Origin: Tridacna crocea
Taxonomy: Eukaryota > Mollusca > Bivalvia > Cardiida > Cardiidae
DNA: 64,000 nucleotides
Assembly: GCA_943736015.1 (NCBI GenBank)
Contig: OX031069.1
Coordinates: 23,317,235 to 23,381,234 of the forward strand
Direction of reading: 5' to 3'
Below, piece after piece: positions 12,701-27,700 of the stretch. A program made the position numbers and the translations under genes. Each line of letters begins with the position of its first letter. Positions within the stretch are counted from its first letter, which is position 1. The notes under the pieces are model-generated. The model did not search any database and was not told the DNA's origin. It saw nothing but the letters and a program-made list of their open reading frames with translations.

Positions 12701-15700
12701 TTGGCTCAGGAGAAAATTCAAAGATCACTGAAGATGAGTATCCTTCCAGCCTGACACAGGAAACACCAGGAAGTCTGATGAAATCAGCTGAAAGTCAAGG
12801 TAATGATTCAAACTTTCATGTGACAACAGAAAGTGAAGATAAAATAGAAGCTGGAAATGTTAATAACAGTGATAGTAAAATTGACACTGTTGGCAAGACC
12901 AACACAGAAAAACCTGATGCCACAGTCACAAACACTGCTTATAAACCTGTAGAGGACAACTGTGACCAGCCACCAAACTTAGTTATAGACATGGAAACAA
13001 GTGGTATGAGCACTAGAGGTTCTAAACGTAGAAGTGTAGAAATACAGTCAGAAGAATCAACTCCAAAACGTAGGTCTTTGAGGAGCTATAACTCAGCTGG
13101 TGAATCAGAGGTTTTACAAACCGGGCATTATACCAGACAGTCAGTTAGAAAGAATACAGCTAAACTGGAGTGCCCTAATTCTAATGTCTCGTCTGAACAA
13201 ACTAAAGAATCAGAAAAGACAAGGACCGTTCCTACAGATAGGTAAGCTTTTTCTGTAGAATCCTGTTTACTGAATTATTTCTAAACAAATTGTTTGCAAA
13301 TTGGAAAAAATGATGAATGATTGATCACCATAGTGTGAACATTCTCAGTGTTCACACTCATTACATAAATCATGTTGCAGAAATAAAATTCACGTAACTA
13401 ATATTGGATACATGTGAGACCTTACGTAGGAGAATACATCGGTAAAAAAAGACCATTATCCACTTATCTTGCATAAAATGACAGGTTTTGAAGTTACTTG
13501 TAATCCTTATCAACAAATTTATGTCAAATCATGCGGAAATACCTATCCAGAAATTAACAGACATGAAAAAGTGAGTGATACAAAAAACACAGATACCCAT
13601 GACACAACAAAATGACTCCCATAATATTGTCCAATCAGAGTCAATTCAAACTGCCTCTTCAACTTTTTAATATAATAATTCCTTGAAAAAAACAGACTTC
13701 TTTGCTGCAAATCGTTAACCCTTTCCTCCATATTTACTCATTTTAACACAGTGAAGAAAAAACTTTAGGAAAACATTGTGGAAAAAGGTGAAATTGCTCA
13801 AATGAGCAATTTCACCTTTTTTTCACAATGTTTTCTATGGAATCTCTATCATAAAATCCCTTAATAGTCACATTTCAGTTGTTGTCTGCAGCTTCTTTGA
13901 ATTTGGGACAGTCTCAAAATGGTACATGTATATTAGGGAGTGGGTTAATATGGATTGCTTTACCTCTAGTTGGGAACTAGGTCTGGTTTAGAAGTCTTAC
14001 CCTGAGATTTTCAGCCCAGAGGGTAAGTGTACCCTTGAAATAAAAAGCTAGTTAGAACACTGATTCCTTCCTGAAAGAAATGGAAATGGGACCTGACTGC
14101 CTCAGTCAGTATACTAATATTATGATAAAAATCACAATGCAAATAATTATTAAAAACATTTTTTAATGTGCGAGTCAGTCATAAAATTTCCTGAAGTTTT
14201 ACACCGTCTGCAAATGCGTTAGATTTGGACAAATCTAAAATATTGTTGTTTTGTAATGAGTTAAGCCCCCTTGTCATAGAGCATGGTTTAATTTTGCCTA
14301 CAACAAATAAACAGTCACTCAAAATATGCTGTTTGTCAACTACCAACTTCTGTCTGGTCCTGTATATACTCTATGTAATCTTGTAGGATCACCAGAAGCA
14401 AGTCAGCATCAGCTGAAGTCACTGGTGCAGAGAACACAAGCCCTTTCAGAAGAGTCACAAGAAAAAGTCTTGGATCAGGTATCAACCCCTTACAACACTA
14501 TCCGGAGTTGTAATGCCCTTGAGTAAAAGAGCATTTTGAAAATATTGTTGGGAAAAGGAGAAAATGCTGGTATACCAGCATTTTCTCCTTCACTCACAAT
14601 GATTTTTACCCCTTTAAAGAGAAACTCAAACATTAACTCATTACCAAACGACAAAATTTTAGCTTGTCCAAATCGAAAGTATTTGCAGACAACAAAATAA
14701 AAGCGACTGAAAATTTGAAATTTGTTTCGTGAAGGGTAGAAAACATTGTGGGAAAAGGAGAAAATGCTGTTTACCAGCATTTTCCCCTTTTCCCACAATG
14801 TTTTCAAAAGGCTTCTTTTCCAGGGGCGTCAAAAGTAGGGATTGTGTGGTAATGGGTTAAAGACCTTCAGCGAAGAGCCTTTTGAAATATACTTCATTAA
14901 TAGGACATTTTGTTTGTTTTTTTGGTTAAAGATCTAAATTTGTTTCATTGAGTGAACATCATCATTAGTATTTTCACAAGTAGCTGTAAACAAATATTCT
15001 ATTTTTATCACGTTTTCTAAGCCTTATTTTTTGAGAATGCTGTGGGTGGTTGTGGGGACTTACATCAGAATCTAGTTCAATTCTTCTCAGTGATTCTTTA
15101 TGGCATACTCACTCCGCACAACATTGCATCACAATATTATGTAGAGCACGAGAAATGTACGGTAAATTATGTTGTATTTCCATCTGGTTGAGTGGCATTC
15201 TCATTTTACCTAGGTAACTACAGTGCCGGAGCAACTGTTTCTATCTTCAATTGAAGAGTTTGAAGTTGAAATTGGTATTTTTAACTGGTTGTAACCATGA
15301 AAGATAAAAAAAAAATGTTTGACTGTAATTTCTCTTTAACCCTTTCCCAAACATGCCCTTGTTTTTATGTGTCTGCAGTACAAGTCTTTTGAAAACACTG
15401 TGGGAAAAGGAGAAATTGCTCGTAATGAGCAATTTCTCCTTTTCCCACAGTGTTTTCTGCCCATTAGGAGAACTTTCTGCCATTTTTATCAAATTTGAAA
15501 TTGTCGTCTGCAAACTCTTTGAGTTTGGAAGAGTCTAAAATTTGTTGTTAGGGAAAGGGTTAAACTACTGAAAGCATGAAATATTAAATGCCATTGATTT
15601 TCGTCGGTCCAAGTAGAAGGGTGAACAGGCCTTTAACTCTTTACCCTCCAACAATAATTTAGACTGGTCTTAAATGAAAGCATTTGCAGACGACAAATCA

Positions 15701-18700
15701 AATGTTGCTCAAATGATGAGATTTGTTATTGAAAGCTTAGAAGATATTGTGGGAAAAGCAAAAAATGCTGGTTGCCAGCATTTTCTCCTTTTTCCACAAT
15801 GTTTTCACAGGTCTAGTTATCCAGGGTTGTCAAAACTTTGGTTTTAGTGGTAAAGTGTTAACTTGAAGAGTTCCACAAATGGAAGTACGGTAAGAAGCAT
15901 TGCCTTATCTCAACTGCAACTTGTCTTTTGGCAACAAAAGTCTTTGTGCATGTCCAAAATAAAAAAAAATGGTAGGTATATTAGCCAAAGTATCAAGTAT
16001 GGGACATTAAGAAAATCTTTTCTCTTTTGTTTGTTGCAGATGAAATTCACAATGATAGTGAGAAAATTATACCAAGAAAAAGAGGGAAAACATCCTCAAA
16101 GAATGTTGCAGAGACAAAGAAGGAAGAAGATGTAAAGGAAGCAAGAAAAATAAAAGAAATGGCAGAGACAATGAGGAAAAAGATTGGTGAGAAATGTGAA
16201 GAAAACTCGGAAAAAGATGGCACCCTGAGTTTTCAAAATTCTAAGACACTACAGACAAACAAAATGGAGCAGAAAAGTAAAATTGGGTGTAAGCAGGAAA
16301 CCAGACCAAAAACTAGCCATGGACAGTCTGGTTCTGGAGTTCTTAACCAAGAATATGAGAATGAAAAGGCAGAGGACATCACTGAAGCTGCAAATAATGC
16401 TGAAACCAGTCAGAAAGAAGAGAACCTTGGGATTGATAATATTCTCAATCTACAGGCAAAGTTATGGAAACCTGTGGAGAAAAAAGGAACTGCCAGTGGT
16501 TAGTGACATTACCTTTGAAAAATAGTCCTTTATCACAATCATGTATTTAACTCTTTCCCAAATGACAAAATGTTGGACTAGTCCAAATTGAAAGCATTTG
16601 CAGATGGCAAAATTAATGTGAATCAAAAATTGAAATTTGATTTGGAAAGGGTTGAAAACATTGTGGGAAAAGGAGAAAATGCTGATTACCAGCATTATCT
16701 CCTTTTCCCACAATGTTTTCAAAGGCTTTCTTTCTCATGGTCGTCAAAAGTCGGGATTGTGTGGTAAAGGGTTAAACATGTCTCCAGTGGAAACCTATGA
16801 TAAAAACAGTTGCTACAACTAATTTCTCTGTTTTCTACAATATTTTGTTATTTATAACAGAATTTCAGCTCAATTGCAACATTTAGATTTTATATTTTTC
16901 AGATGATTCCAAGTTTGATTTGGTAAACTAAATGTTGAGAATAGCTTGATTATCGAATAGTTTAAACTTAGTACATGTTTTACTTTTGCATTTCATAGTA
17001 TCTCTATCATCACTGTTAACCGTTTACCAGACGACAAAATTTTAGACTTGTCCAAATTGAAAGCACTTGCAGACGACAAAGTAAACGTAAATCAAAAATC
17101 AAAATTTGTTTCCAGCAGGGTAGAAAACATTGTGGGAAAAGGAGAAAATGCTGGTTACCAGCATTTTCTCCTTTTCTCACAATGTTTTCAAAAGGTATCT
17201 TTCTCAGGGTCTTAAAAACCAGGGGTTGTTTGTTAAAGGGTTAACATTCACTGCGATCTCTGACTGGTTCTTAAATTTCAAAATGGGAACCAGTACAATA
17301 GGGGTAGGTTACTATCAAAATATTTTTACACAGTTATGCCCCTTTTCTCATGCCGAGCCCACAGTGGCACAGTCGGTAGCACACAGGACTTGGGAACAAG
17401 GGTTCGTGGGTTTGATCCCTGGCTTAGCCGATTTCTTTCCGAGGATTGATAGTCATTTCGACAGGATTAATTCCTCTCCCAAGGCTGACCATTGTGTTGA
17501 TGATGGTTATGTGGGAAAGCAGCCAGTGGCATGGAAAGAAAAATTGTGAGGAGCATTGGTGAAATAGTTCCTTTGAAAGTATGGATAGGTGCACTGGCCA
17601 CCGTGATGTAATTGATATAATGTTGAAATCGGCGTTAAATACCATACAATCAGTCAAGCCTGTTTGAAACTGAAATTTCACTGAAAATAAGCAAGTGTAG
17701 CCAAACACCAGCATCTGCATACTTTGCTCTCATTTTTCATCAATTATAACACTTCTGTGTCTTTTACTTGGGTTCTGCGTTTTAATGTCTGTGTCCATTG
17801 ACATTTGTAGGTTCTTTTGCCGCCAAACATGGCATGAGCAAGGTGATGTTCCCCCTTACACACAATGTGACCTATCATCAATGGAAGTTTGGAGACTTTA
17901 ATCTTCTGATACGCTGCAGTTATCATGGCTATGCAAATCCACAGGTATGTTTGGTTGGTGGGTTTGCGTTGTTTTTCCTTTTTTATTCTAAGACTTTATT
18001 TTATGTTGATGACTTTGATAACAGTTTGGAATGCCAGGTTCATTGACCCCCTTACCATACAATCCCATATTTTGACAGACCTGAAGGAAAATTCTTTTGA
18101 AAAATATTGTAGGGAAAGATGAAAATGCTGGTACCAGCATTTTCTTCTTTCCCCACTATGTTTTTATACCCCCGCAAAACGAATATTTTTGGGTTATACT
18201 GGAATCAGCCTGTCTGTCTGTGTGTCCGTCTGTCTGTGTGTCCATCTGTGTACAAAATACTAATAACTTTGTGTCGCAATTTTCATGTGTCAATTCCTCC
18301 TGGTTGAGAAATTATCTCCCCTTGAACTTGACACTTTTTTTCTTCACATCCGTCTGTATATGAAGTACTAGTAATTTTGTGTCGCAAACTCCTCCAAGAG
18401 TTTTCCTTCCATTGTATTGAAACTTTGCATATATTTTGATCAAATTTTCAAGTGTCAATTCCTCATGGTTTAGGAATTATCTACCCTTGAACTTGACACT
18501 TTTTTAATCAACACCTATCTGTCTATGAAATACTACTAATTTTAAGTCGCAAACTCCTGGAGTTTTCCTCCAATTGTTTTGAAACTTTGCACATATACAG
18601 ATCATATATTGAAGATTTGCAAGACACACTTTTCAAGTGTCAACTCCTTGTGGTTTAGGAATTGAATTATCTCCCCTTGAACTTGACACTTTTTTCCCTT

Positions 18701-21700
18701 CACATCCATCTGTATGTGAAATACTAGTAATTGTGTTTCTCAAACTCCTCCAAGACTTTTTCTTCAATTGTATTGAAACTTTGCACATACATTGATTATG
18801 TATTTAAGGTTTGCAAAACTCAATTTTTAAGTGTCAACTCCTCTAGATTGAGGAATTATCTCTCTTGAACTTGACACTTTTGTTTTCTGACATCCATCAG
18901 TCTATAAAATACTAATAATTTTGTGTCGCAAATTTCACCTCCAGTTTCCTTTCAATTGTATTGAAACTTTGCACATAATTATATTGATCATATATTGAAA
19001 GTTTACAAGGCACAATTTTCAAGTGTCAGCTGTCGTGGTTGAGGAATTATCCCCTTTTGAAGTTGACACTTTTTATAATCCCGCAAAACGAATGCGGTTT
19101 TTTTTTTTGGTTTTTTTTTTTGGGGGGGGGGGTAAACTGGAATCAGCCTGTCTGTCCGTCTGTCCATACCTGTGTCCGTCTGTGTACAAAATACAAGTAA
19201 ATTTTGTGTCGCAAACTTCTCTTACAGTTTTGCTGCTAATGTATTGAAATTGAGTGCATACTGAAGTTGTGCAAGACACAGTTTTCAATCACCTTCTCTC
19301 TTTGATTCCCTTTAGGGGTTTGTCCATATTGCCACAAAGTTGGAATATCAACCATATTATGGGTTTGAGAAACAAGCAGTCAGTGATATAGCCAAGAATT
19401 GGATGTCGGCTTATATAAGACCTAAATGTACTTTGGTAAGAGGTAAGTATTTATAAGCATGTCTGCTATTTATTGTAGAATACATTTACTTCATCTTCCT
19501 CGCTGTTTTATAAGGCATGAAAAACTTGGGTCAGTGGGTTCAAAATTGTTTATTGGAAGTGCCAAGTTTTTCCTGTTTATTTATTTGTCATTTCCTTATC
19601 ATAATTTTTTTTGTATTGATATTTCCGGTCGACCTTTAAATATTGAAGGGGGGTATATTTAGCTTACTTTAGTATGAAGCCCTCAAGGTGAGCTTTTGTG
19701 ATCATGTTGTATTCCATGTATATTGCCTTTCATCATTTTCTACCTTGTATATGCCCCAGAGTCATTTTTTTAACCCTTTACCACACAATGACGACTTTAA
19801 ACGACACCAAGAAAGAAGCCTTTCGAAAACATTGTGGGAAAAGGAGAAAATGCTGGTAACTAGCATTTTCTCCTTTTGCCACAAAGTTTTCTACCCTATG
19901 GAAGAAAAATTGCATCATTAGAGCCACTATGAAATTGTCTTCTGCAAATGCTTTGAATTTGGATCCATTGAAGATTTTGCTGAGTGGGAAAGGGTTAAGT
20001 GGGATTGTCCTGAAACTTGGTCAGAATGTTGTCTTGATAGCATCTCATATGACTATGGAAATTGATTATCTCTTTACCTCACAATGCTGACTTTTGACGA
20101 CCCTGAGAAAGAAGCCTTTTGAAAACATTGTTTTCTCTCTTCTTCGATACAAATTTCGAATTTTCAGTTACTTTTATTTTAAAGTCTGCAAATGCCCCAA
20201 GTTGGATTAGTGTAAAATTTTTGTAGTTTGGTAAAGAGTTGTATTGGATCAAACACATAGAAGGTTGGGAATAAAAGATTTAACCCTTTACTCCATAGAT
20301 ACTCATTTCTACGCATTGCTGGTAGGAGCCTTTAGAAAACATTGTGGCAAAAGGTGAAATTGCTCGTCATGACGAGCAATTTCACCTTTTGCCACAATGT
20401 TTTCTATGCTATCAAAAGTTATCATATACACATAAGAAACAGCTTCATCCTTGCTGTTATTTAGGGTCAATTAGAGATACCATAGAAATGCCTTATGGGG
20501 TAAAGGGGTAACTCTTTATATAGAGTCCTATCTTCATTGACCCTCACGAAAATTGCTTTTGAAAACATTGAGGGACAAGGAGAAAATGCTGGTAACCAGC
20601 ATTGTTTCTTTTTCCACAATTTTTTTTACTCTTTCAAAGATGAATACATGAAACTAAATGTATGACTAACTGAGCCCCATTAATTTTGTTGTCTGTACAT
20701 GCTTTCATTTTGGACTAGGCTAAATTTTTGTAGTCCAAGTAAATTACATTTTCATTTTGTATTATCTGTTACAGCTAGGATTAACCCATATAACTCCGAG
20801 ATCATGATGATGGACAGTGTAGAGTTAAATGATCTGATTCCTCCAAATTGTGGATTCAGGCAAGTAAAGCCAGTACTTTTAGCTTAGCTGTATTAAAAAG
20901 AAAAGTTGAGATGAGCTTAGCCAGGGTATGCCTCATATATTTATTTACATACAATGTAAATCCAGATTGGAGTTGAAAATCAGTCTGATCTAATATCCAC
21001 TTTGCCAAATCCTGAATTCTGACTTGTCACAAAGGTATTTTTAACCCATTACCACAGATTCCTACATTTGACACCCCGGAGAAAGAAGCCCTTTGAAAAC
21101 ACTGTAGAAAATGGGAGAAAATGCCAGCATTTTCTCCTTTTCCCACAGTGTTTTCTATCCTTCCCAGAACAAATTTCAATTTTTCAGTCACCTTTATTTT
21201 GTCATCTGCAAATGCTTTCAATTTGAACCAGTCTAAAATTTTCTTTTGTGGTAAAGAGTTAAATAGCAATGATATTGTGTGATGATCGAAAAAGTCAAAA
21301 TTTGTTTGGCAATGAATGATTGACCCTTTACCACACAAGATAGCATTTGATAAGCTTGCAGTTTGACCATTTACAGCACAATGCAGACTTTTAGGGACAC
21401 TGAGAAAGGAGAAAATGCTGGTTACCAGCATTTTATCCTTTTCCTCCAATGTTTTGGTAAAGAGTTTAAGCTTAGGAAAATACTGTTGAAACAAGTCATA
21501 GCTCTTTTTTACACAGTATTTTCCAAAAAACACTATTTTTTAAGGCAATGCATACCAAGAAAAACAGAGTTTTCACACAAAGCTTCTGGTTAAAAAACAA
21601 TAATTTTCTTTCCTTCAAATTTTTCAAATCGTAAAATGGACTTAACCCATTACCACACAATTCCTACTTTTGACGACCTTGAGAAAGAAGCCTTTAGAAA

Positions 21701-24700
21701 ACAGAAAACATTGTGGGAAAAGGAGAAAATGCTGGTAACCAGCATTTTCTCCTTCTCCCACAAGGTTTTCTACCCTTCATGAAACAAATTTTAAATTTTC
21801 AGTCACTTTTATTTTGTCATCTGCAAATGCTTTCGATTTGGATAAACCTAAAATATTGTCATTTGGTAATGACTTGATGGATCTGTAATGTATTATAGTA
21901 TAATGACTTGCTTAGTATTTTGCCTGAAGAATATGTGTTGACTCATTACCACACAATCCCTACTTTTGACGCCCGTGAAAAAGAAGCATTTAGAAAGCAT
22001 TGTGGGAAAAGGAGAAAATGCTGGTAACCAGCATTTTCTCCTTTTCCCACAATGTTTTCTACCCTTCACGAAACAAATTTCAAATTTTCAGTCACTTTTA
22101 TTTTGTCATCTGCAAATGCTTTCAATTTGGACCAGTCTAAAATTTTGTTGTTTGGTAATGAGTTAAGACCCTTTTTGCCAGAGCATGGCTCAAATTTATT
22201 GTTCGGTTTAACCCTTATCCTGTTGAGTAACTGAGATGAAATTTTCAAGTTGATTGTACAACCCAAATGTTGCAATTTCAAGGGTATTTTTTAGGGAATA
22301 TATATCTACTTAGTGGAGAATGTAGATCCAAGATCAGACTGCATGTTCTGTGCAGTCTGATCTTGATCTACACTTTCCGCAAAAGGTCAGTGGATAAGGC
22401 TTAGCAGCCTTAGGGTTAAATGAACCAGAATTTACTAATCCTTTATCATTTTTTTTTTCTACATTTTAGGCCCACTAAAGCCATGGGAGATTTACAGTGT
22501 ATCTTAGAAGGATTAAAAGAGTAAGAAAATGGCTTTTTTTACCTGAAACTCTTTACAGTACGACAAAATATCATACTACTCCAAATTGAAAACATTTGCA
22601 GACGTCAAACTCAAGTATATTGAAACTTTTCAATTTTTTTGTCAAATTGCTGGTGGGGTATAAAGTCGCATTCAGTGACAGCTCTAGTTTCTTCTTCATT
22701 TAAGTAGTATTCAGGATTGTTTGGTAAATGTTTGACTTTCTTGGGGGCCTACATTAATGTAATCTTTTACCAAGCAAGAAAATTCCATACTTGTCCAATT
22801 TGAAAGCATTTGCAGATGATAATATAGAAGTAGTTAAAAGGATAATTTCTGTCTTTTTTATTTTGTTTCTTTTCACATTACCACAGAATCCCTACTTTTG
22901 ACGCCCCTAAGAAAGAAGCCTTTTGAAAACACTGTAGGAAAAGGAGAAAATGCTGGTAACCAGCATTTTCTCCTTTTCCCACAGTGTTTTCTATCCTTCC
23001 CAGAACAAATTTCAGTTTTTCAGTGACTTTTGTGTTGTTGTCTGCAAATGCTTTTGATTTGGACAAGTCTAAAATATTGTCGTTTGGTAAAGAGTTAAAA
23101 GGATTGGACTTGTCTTTGTAAGGTCAGAAAAAATTGTGAAAAAAAAAAAAGGAGAAAAACTCTGATGTCCAGCATTTTCTCCTTTTTCCGCAAAGTTTTC
23201 AGAAGCTTTGGACTTTGAGACTTATCCATATTTATAGCACCAGCTTTTTAGCTCACCTGAGCACGAAGTGCTCATGGTGAGCTATTGTGATCGTGCTGTG
23301 TCCGTCGTCTGTCGTCCGTCGTCAACTTTTTACCTTGTGTACGCTCTAGAGGCCACAGTTTTGGTCGGATACTCATGAAAGTTGGTCAGGATGTTTGTCT
23401 TGATGAAATCTCAGACGAGTTCGAAAATGGGTCATGTGGGGTCAAAAACTAGGTCACTAGGTCAAATCTTAGAAAAACCTTGTGTACGCTCTAGAGGCCA
23501 CATTTTGAGTCGGATACTCATGAAAGTTGGTTGGGATGTTTGTCTCGATGATATCTCGGACGACTTAGAAAACGGGTCACGTGGGGTCAAAAACTAGGTC
23601 ACTAGGTCAAATCTTAGAAAAACCTTGTGTATGCTCTAGAGGCCACATTTTGAGTCGGATACTCATGAAAGTTGGTTGGGATGTTTGTCTCGATGATATC
23701 TCGGACGACTTAGAAAACGGGTCACGTGGGGTCAAAAACTAGGTCACTAGGTCAAATCTTAGAAAAACCTTGTGTACGCTCTAGAGGCCGCATTTTGAGT
23801 CAAATACTCATGAAAGTTGGTCAGGATGTTTGTCTCGATGATATCTCGGACGAGTTCGAAAATGGGTCACGTGGGGTCAAAAACTAGGTCACCAGGTCAA
23901 ATCTTAGAAAAACCTTGTGTACGCTCTAGAGGCCGCATTTTCAGTTGGATGCTCATGAAAGTTGGTCAGGATGTTTGTCTGGATGATATCTCGGACAAGT
24001 TAGAAAATGGGTCACGTGGGGTCAAAAACTAGGTCACCAGGTCAAATCTTAGAAAAACCTTGTCTACGCTCTAGAGGCCGCATTTTCAGTCAGATACTCA
24101 TGAAAGTTGGTCAGGATGTTTGTCTGGATGATATCTCGGACGAGTTCGAAAGTGGGTTACGTGGGGTCAAAACTAGGTCACCAGGTCAAATCTTAGAAAA
24201 ACCTTGTGTACGCTCTAGAGGCCGCATTTTCAGTCAGATACTCATGAAAGTTGGTCAGGATGTTTGTCTGGATGATATCTCGGACGAGTTCGAAAGTGGG
24301 TTACGTGGGGTCAAAACTAGGTCACCAGGTCAAATCTTAGAAAAACCTTGTGTACGCTCTAGAGGCCACATTTTCAGTTGGATACTCATGAAAAATGGTC
24401 AGAATGTTTGTCTGGATGATATCTCGGACGAGTTTGAAAGTGGGTCACGTGGGGTCAAAAACTAGGTCACCAGGTCAAATTTTAGAAAAACCTTTTGTAG
24501 GGTCTAGAGGCCACATTTTCAGTCGGATACTCATGAAAGTTGGTCAGGATGTTTGTCTGGATGATATCTCGGACGAATTTGAAAATGGGTCATGTGGGGT
24601 CAAAAACTAGGTCACTAGGTTAAATCTTAGAAAAACCTTTTGTACGCTCTAGAGGCCACATTTTCAGTTGGATACTCATGAAAGTTGGTTGGGATGTTTG

Positions 24701-27700
24701 TCTGGATGATATCTCGGACGAGTTCGAAAATGGGTCACGTGGGGTCAAAAACTAGGTCACTAGGTCAAATCTTAGAAAAACCTTTTGTACGGTCTAGAGG
24801 CCACATTTTCAGTTGGATACTCATGAAAGTTGATCAGGATGTTTGCCTGGATGATATCTCGGACAAGAAAGAAAATGGGTCATGTGGGGTCAAAAACTAG
24901 GTCACTAGGTCAAATGTTAGAAAAACCTTTTGTAGGCTCTAGAGGCCACATTTTCAGTCCGAAACTCTTGTAAGTTGGTCAGAATGTTTGTCTTGATGAT
25001 ATCTCAGACAGGTTTGAAAATGGGTCATTGGGGGTTAAAAACTAGGTCACCAGGTCAAATCTTAGAAAAACCGTGTATATGCTCTGGATGCCACATTTTC
25101 AGTCCAACACTCTTGAAAATTAGTCAGAATGTTTGCCTTTATAATATCTTGGATGAGTTTGAAAATGGGTCATGTTGGGTCAGAAACTGGGTCAATAGGT
25201 CAAATGTTATAAACACCTTTTGTATGCTCTGGAGGACACATTTTCAGTCTGATACTCCTAAAACTTGTTCATAATATTTGTCCTGGTGATACCTTGAATG
25301 AGTTTGAAAATGGGTCATGTGGAGTCAAAAACTAGGTCAATGGGTCAAATATTAGAAAAACCTTGTGCACACACTCCAGAGGCTACATTTTCTGCCTGAT
25401 ACTCTTCAGACTTGGTCAGAATGTTTGTTTTGGTGATGTCTCAAAAGAGTTTGATAATGGGTATTTGTCGGGTCCAAAACTAGGTCACTTGATGAAATCT
25501 TAGAAAAACCTTTTGTACACTGTAAAGGCCACATTTTCAGTCCAATACTCATGAAACTTGGCCAGAATGTTTGTCTTATTGATATCTCAAAAGTGTTTGA
25601 TGATGGGTAATGTCTGATAAAAAACTAGGTCACTGGGAAACTAGATGGTGCATGTTTGGTCAATAAACTCAGGTGAGTGATTTCAGGGCCATCATGGCCC
25701 TCTTGTTTGATATATTTCTGCAAGGTTTTCAAGTCTTCTTCTTTAGGGTTGTTAACAATCGGATTCGTGTGGTAAAGGGTTAAAACCTGTTTATAATCAA
25801 TTCCTTTTCTAGAATATCTTTAACCTTTTAATATGGACAAAGCCTGAAAGGCTTTTGAAACATTGTTGGAAAATGAAATGCCTTAACATGTATCAAGCAT
25901 TGGTAAACAAATGAGTGAGTGAGTGAGTGAGTCAGTCAGTGAGTGGATGTGCAAGTGAGTGAGTGATTCGGTGGATGTGCAAGTGAGTGAGTGATTCGGT
26001 GGATGTGCAAGTGAGTTAGTGAGTGATTCGGTGGATATGCAAGTGAGTGAGTGAGAGAGTGACTGAAAATCATGCAACTTTATTATCTGATATCATTTCC
26101 CTAAACAGTTTGCCAGCAGGTCAATATTTAGTGAACAATCAGCCCAAGAGGGATCATGTGACTATCTTCAAAGCTGCTCCAGAAGGAGAGAGGTGAGTTT
26201 TAAACCTCTGTCTTGAAATGGTTTTGTTTTTCATTGTTGTATATTATGCATGCATTTTTGCTAGGAAAAATACTTCACTTACCTGTAGGAAGGGGAGCAG
26301 GGGACTTCCCTTGAACTGCAATTATCTCTTTGGTGCATGACCAAATCAAAGACTTATTTAAATTTAAAAATCTGCCTGAAACAAAGAAAGTATGGCTCAA
26401 ATATTAGCTAGTGTTTGTGATAAGGTGAAAAACATGGTGGGAAAAGAAGGCTGGCCCCTAGCATTTTCTGTTTTCAAAAGCCCTTTTCCTCTAGCATGTT
26501 CAAATCATTATCTGTAAATGCTTTCAACTTGGCCCAGTCTAAAATCTAGTTTTTTGATAAAGGATTGATGACACTGGTCACAACTCATCCTATTCGTGAA
26601 CTCTTTACCAGACAACCCTGAGTTTTCATGACTCCTTAAGATAGAAGCCTTTTGAAAAAAATGTTGGAAAAGGAGAAAATGCTGGTAACTAGCATTTTCC
26701 TCTTTTACCACAATGTTTTCTACCCTTCCCAAACCAAATTTTAATTTTTCAGTCACATTAATTTGCTGTCTGCTAATACTTTCAGTTTGGACTAGTCTAT
26801 AAATTTATCATTTGGTAAAGAGTTAATTGTTTTGTTTTGCTTCATTTTAAGCAGGATTTCCTCAGCATTATCAACCATGGATAACTTTACTCAGATAAGC
26901 ACTTTAACCCTTTACCACACAATCCCAACTTTCAACACCTCTGTGAAAGAAGCCCTTTGAAAACATTGTAGGAAAAGGAGAAAAAATGCTGGTCACCAGC
27001 ATTTTCTCCTTTTCCCACAATGTTTTCTTCCCTTCCTAAAATCTTCATCAAAAGACAAAACGTAAGGCTTGTCCAAATGAAAAGCATTTGCAGAGGTAAA
27101 GATAAATGTTATTCTAAAATTGAAACTTGACTTTAGAAGAGTTGAAAACATTGTGGGAAAAGGAGAAAATGCTGGTAACCAGCATTTTCTCCTTTCCCCA
27201 CAAGTTTTCAGAAGCCTTCTTCCTCTGGATGGTAAACACCAGGGATTGTTTGGAAAAGGTTTACATAAGTTTCAATTCTTTGGTCACATTTATTGTGTTG
27301 TCTGCAAATGCTTTCAGTTTGGACCAATCTAAAATTTTGACGTTTGGGAAAGCATAAAGGCTTATGGCTCACTAGCCTCTTTTCATGTATTATTGCAGGG
27401 GACCATTTTGTCAGATGAGCACTTAAAGGCCTATGGCTATCTAGCCTCTTTACATGTATTATTGCAGGGGACCATTTGTCAGATGAGCACTTTAAGGTCT
27501 AATCTCTCTTGTCTCTTGTGATGTATTATTGCAGGGGACTATTTTTTCAGATGAGCACTTTAAGGCCTTTGGCTCTCTTGCCTCTTTTCATATATTATTG
27601 CAGGGGACCATTTTGTCAGATGAGCACTTTAAGGTCTAATCTGTCTTGTCTCTTGTGATGTATTATTGCAGGGGACCATTTTTTCAGATGAGCCCTTTAA

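Noticed and set aside
21027-21533. 168-codon minus-strand open frame
   Set aside because: It runs through two MITEs and their hairpins; the peptide (KTLEEKDKMLVTSIFSF) recurs wherever the MITE does.
23382-25274. Repeated frames beginning MVRMFV...DVCLDDIS
   Set aside because: They arise from the 145-bp satellite; each breaks where the unit length shifts frame, and no splice or start context exists.
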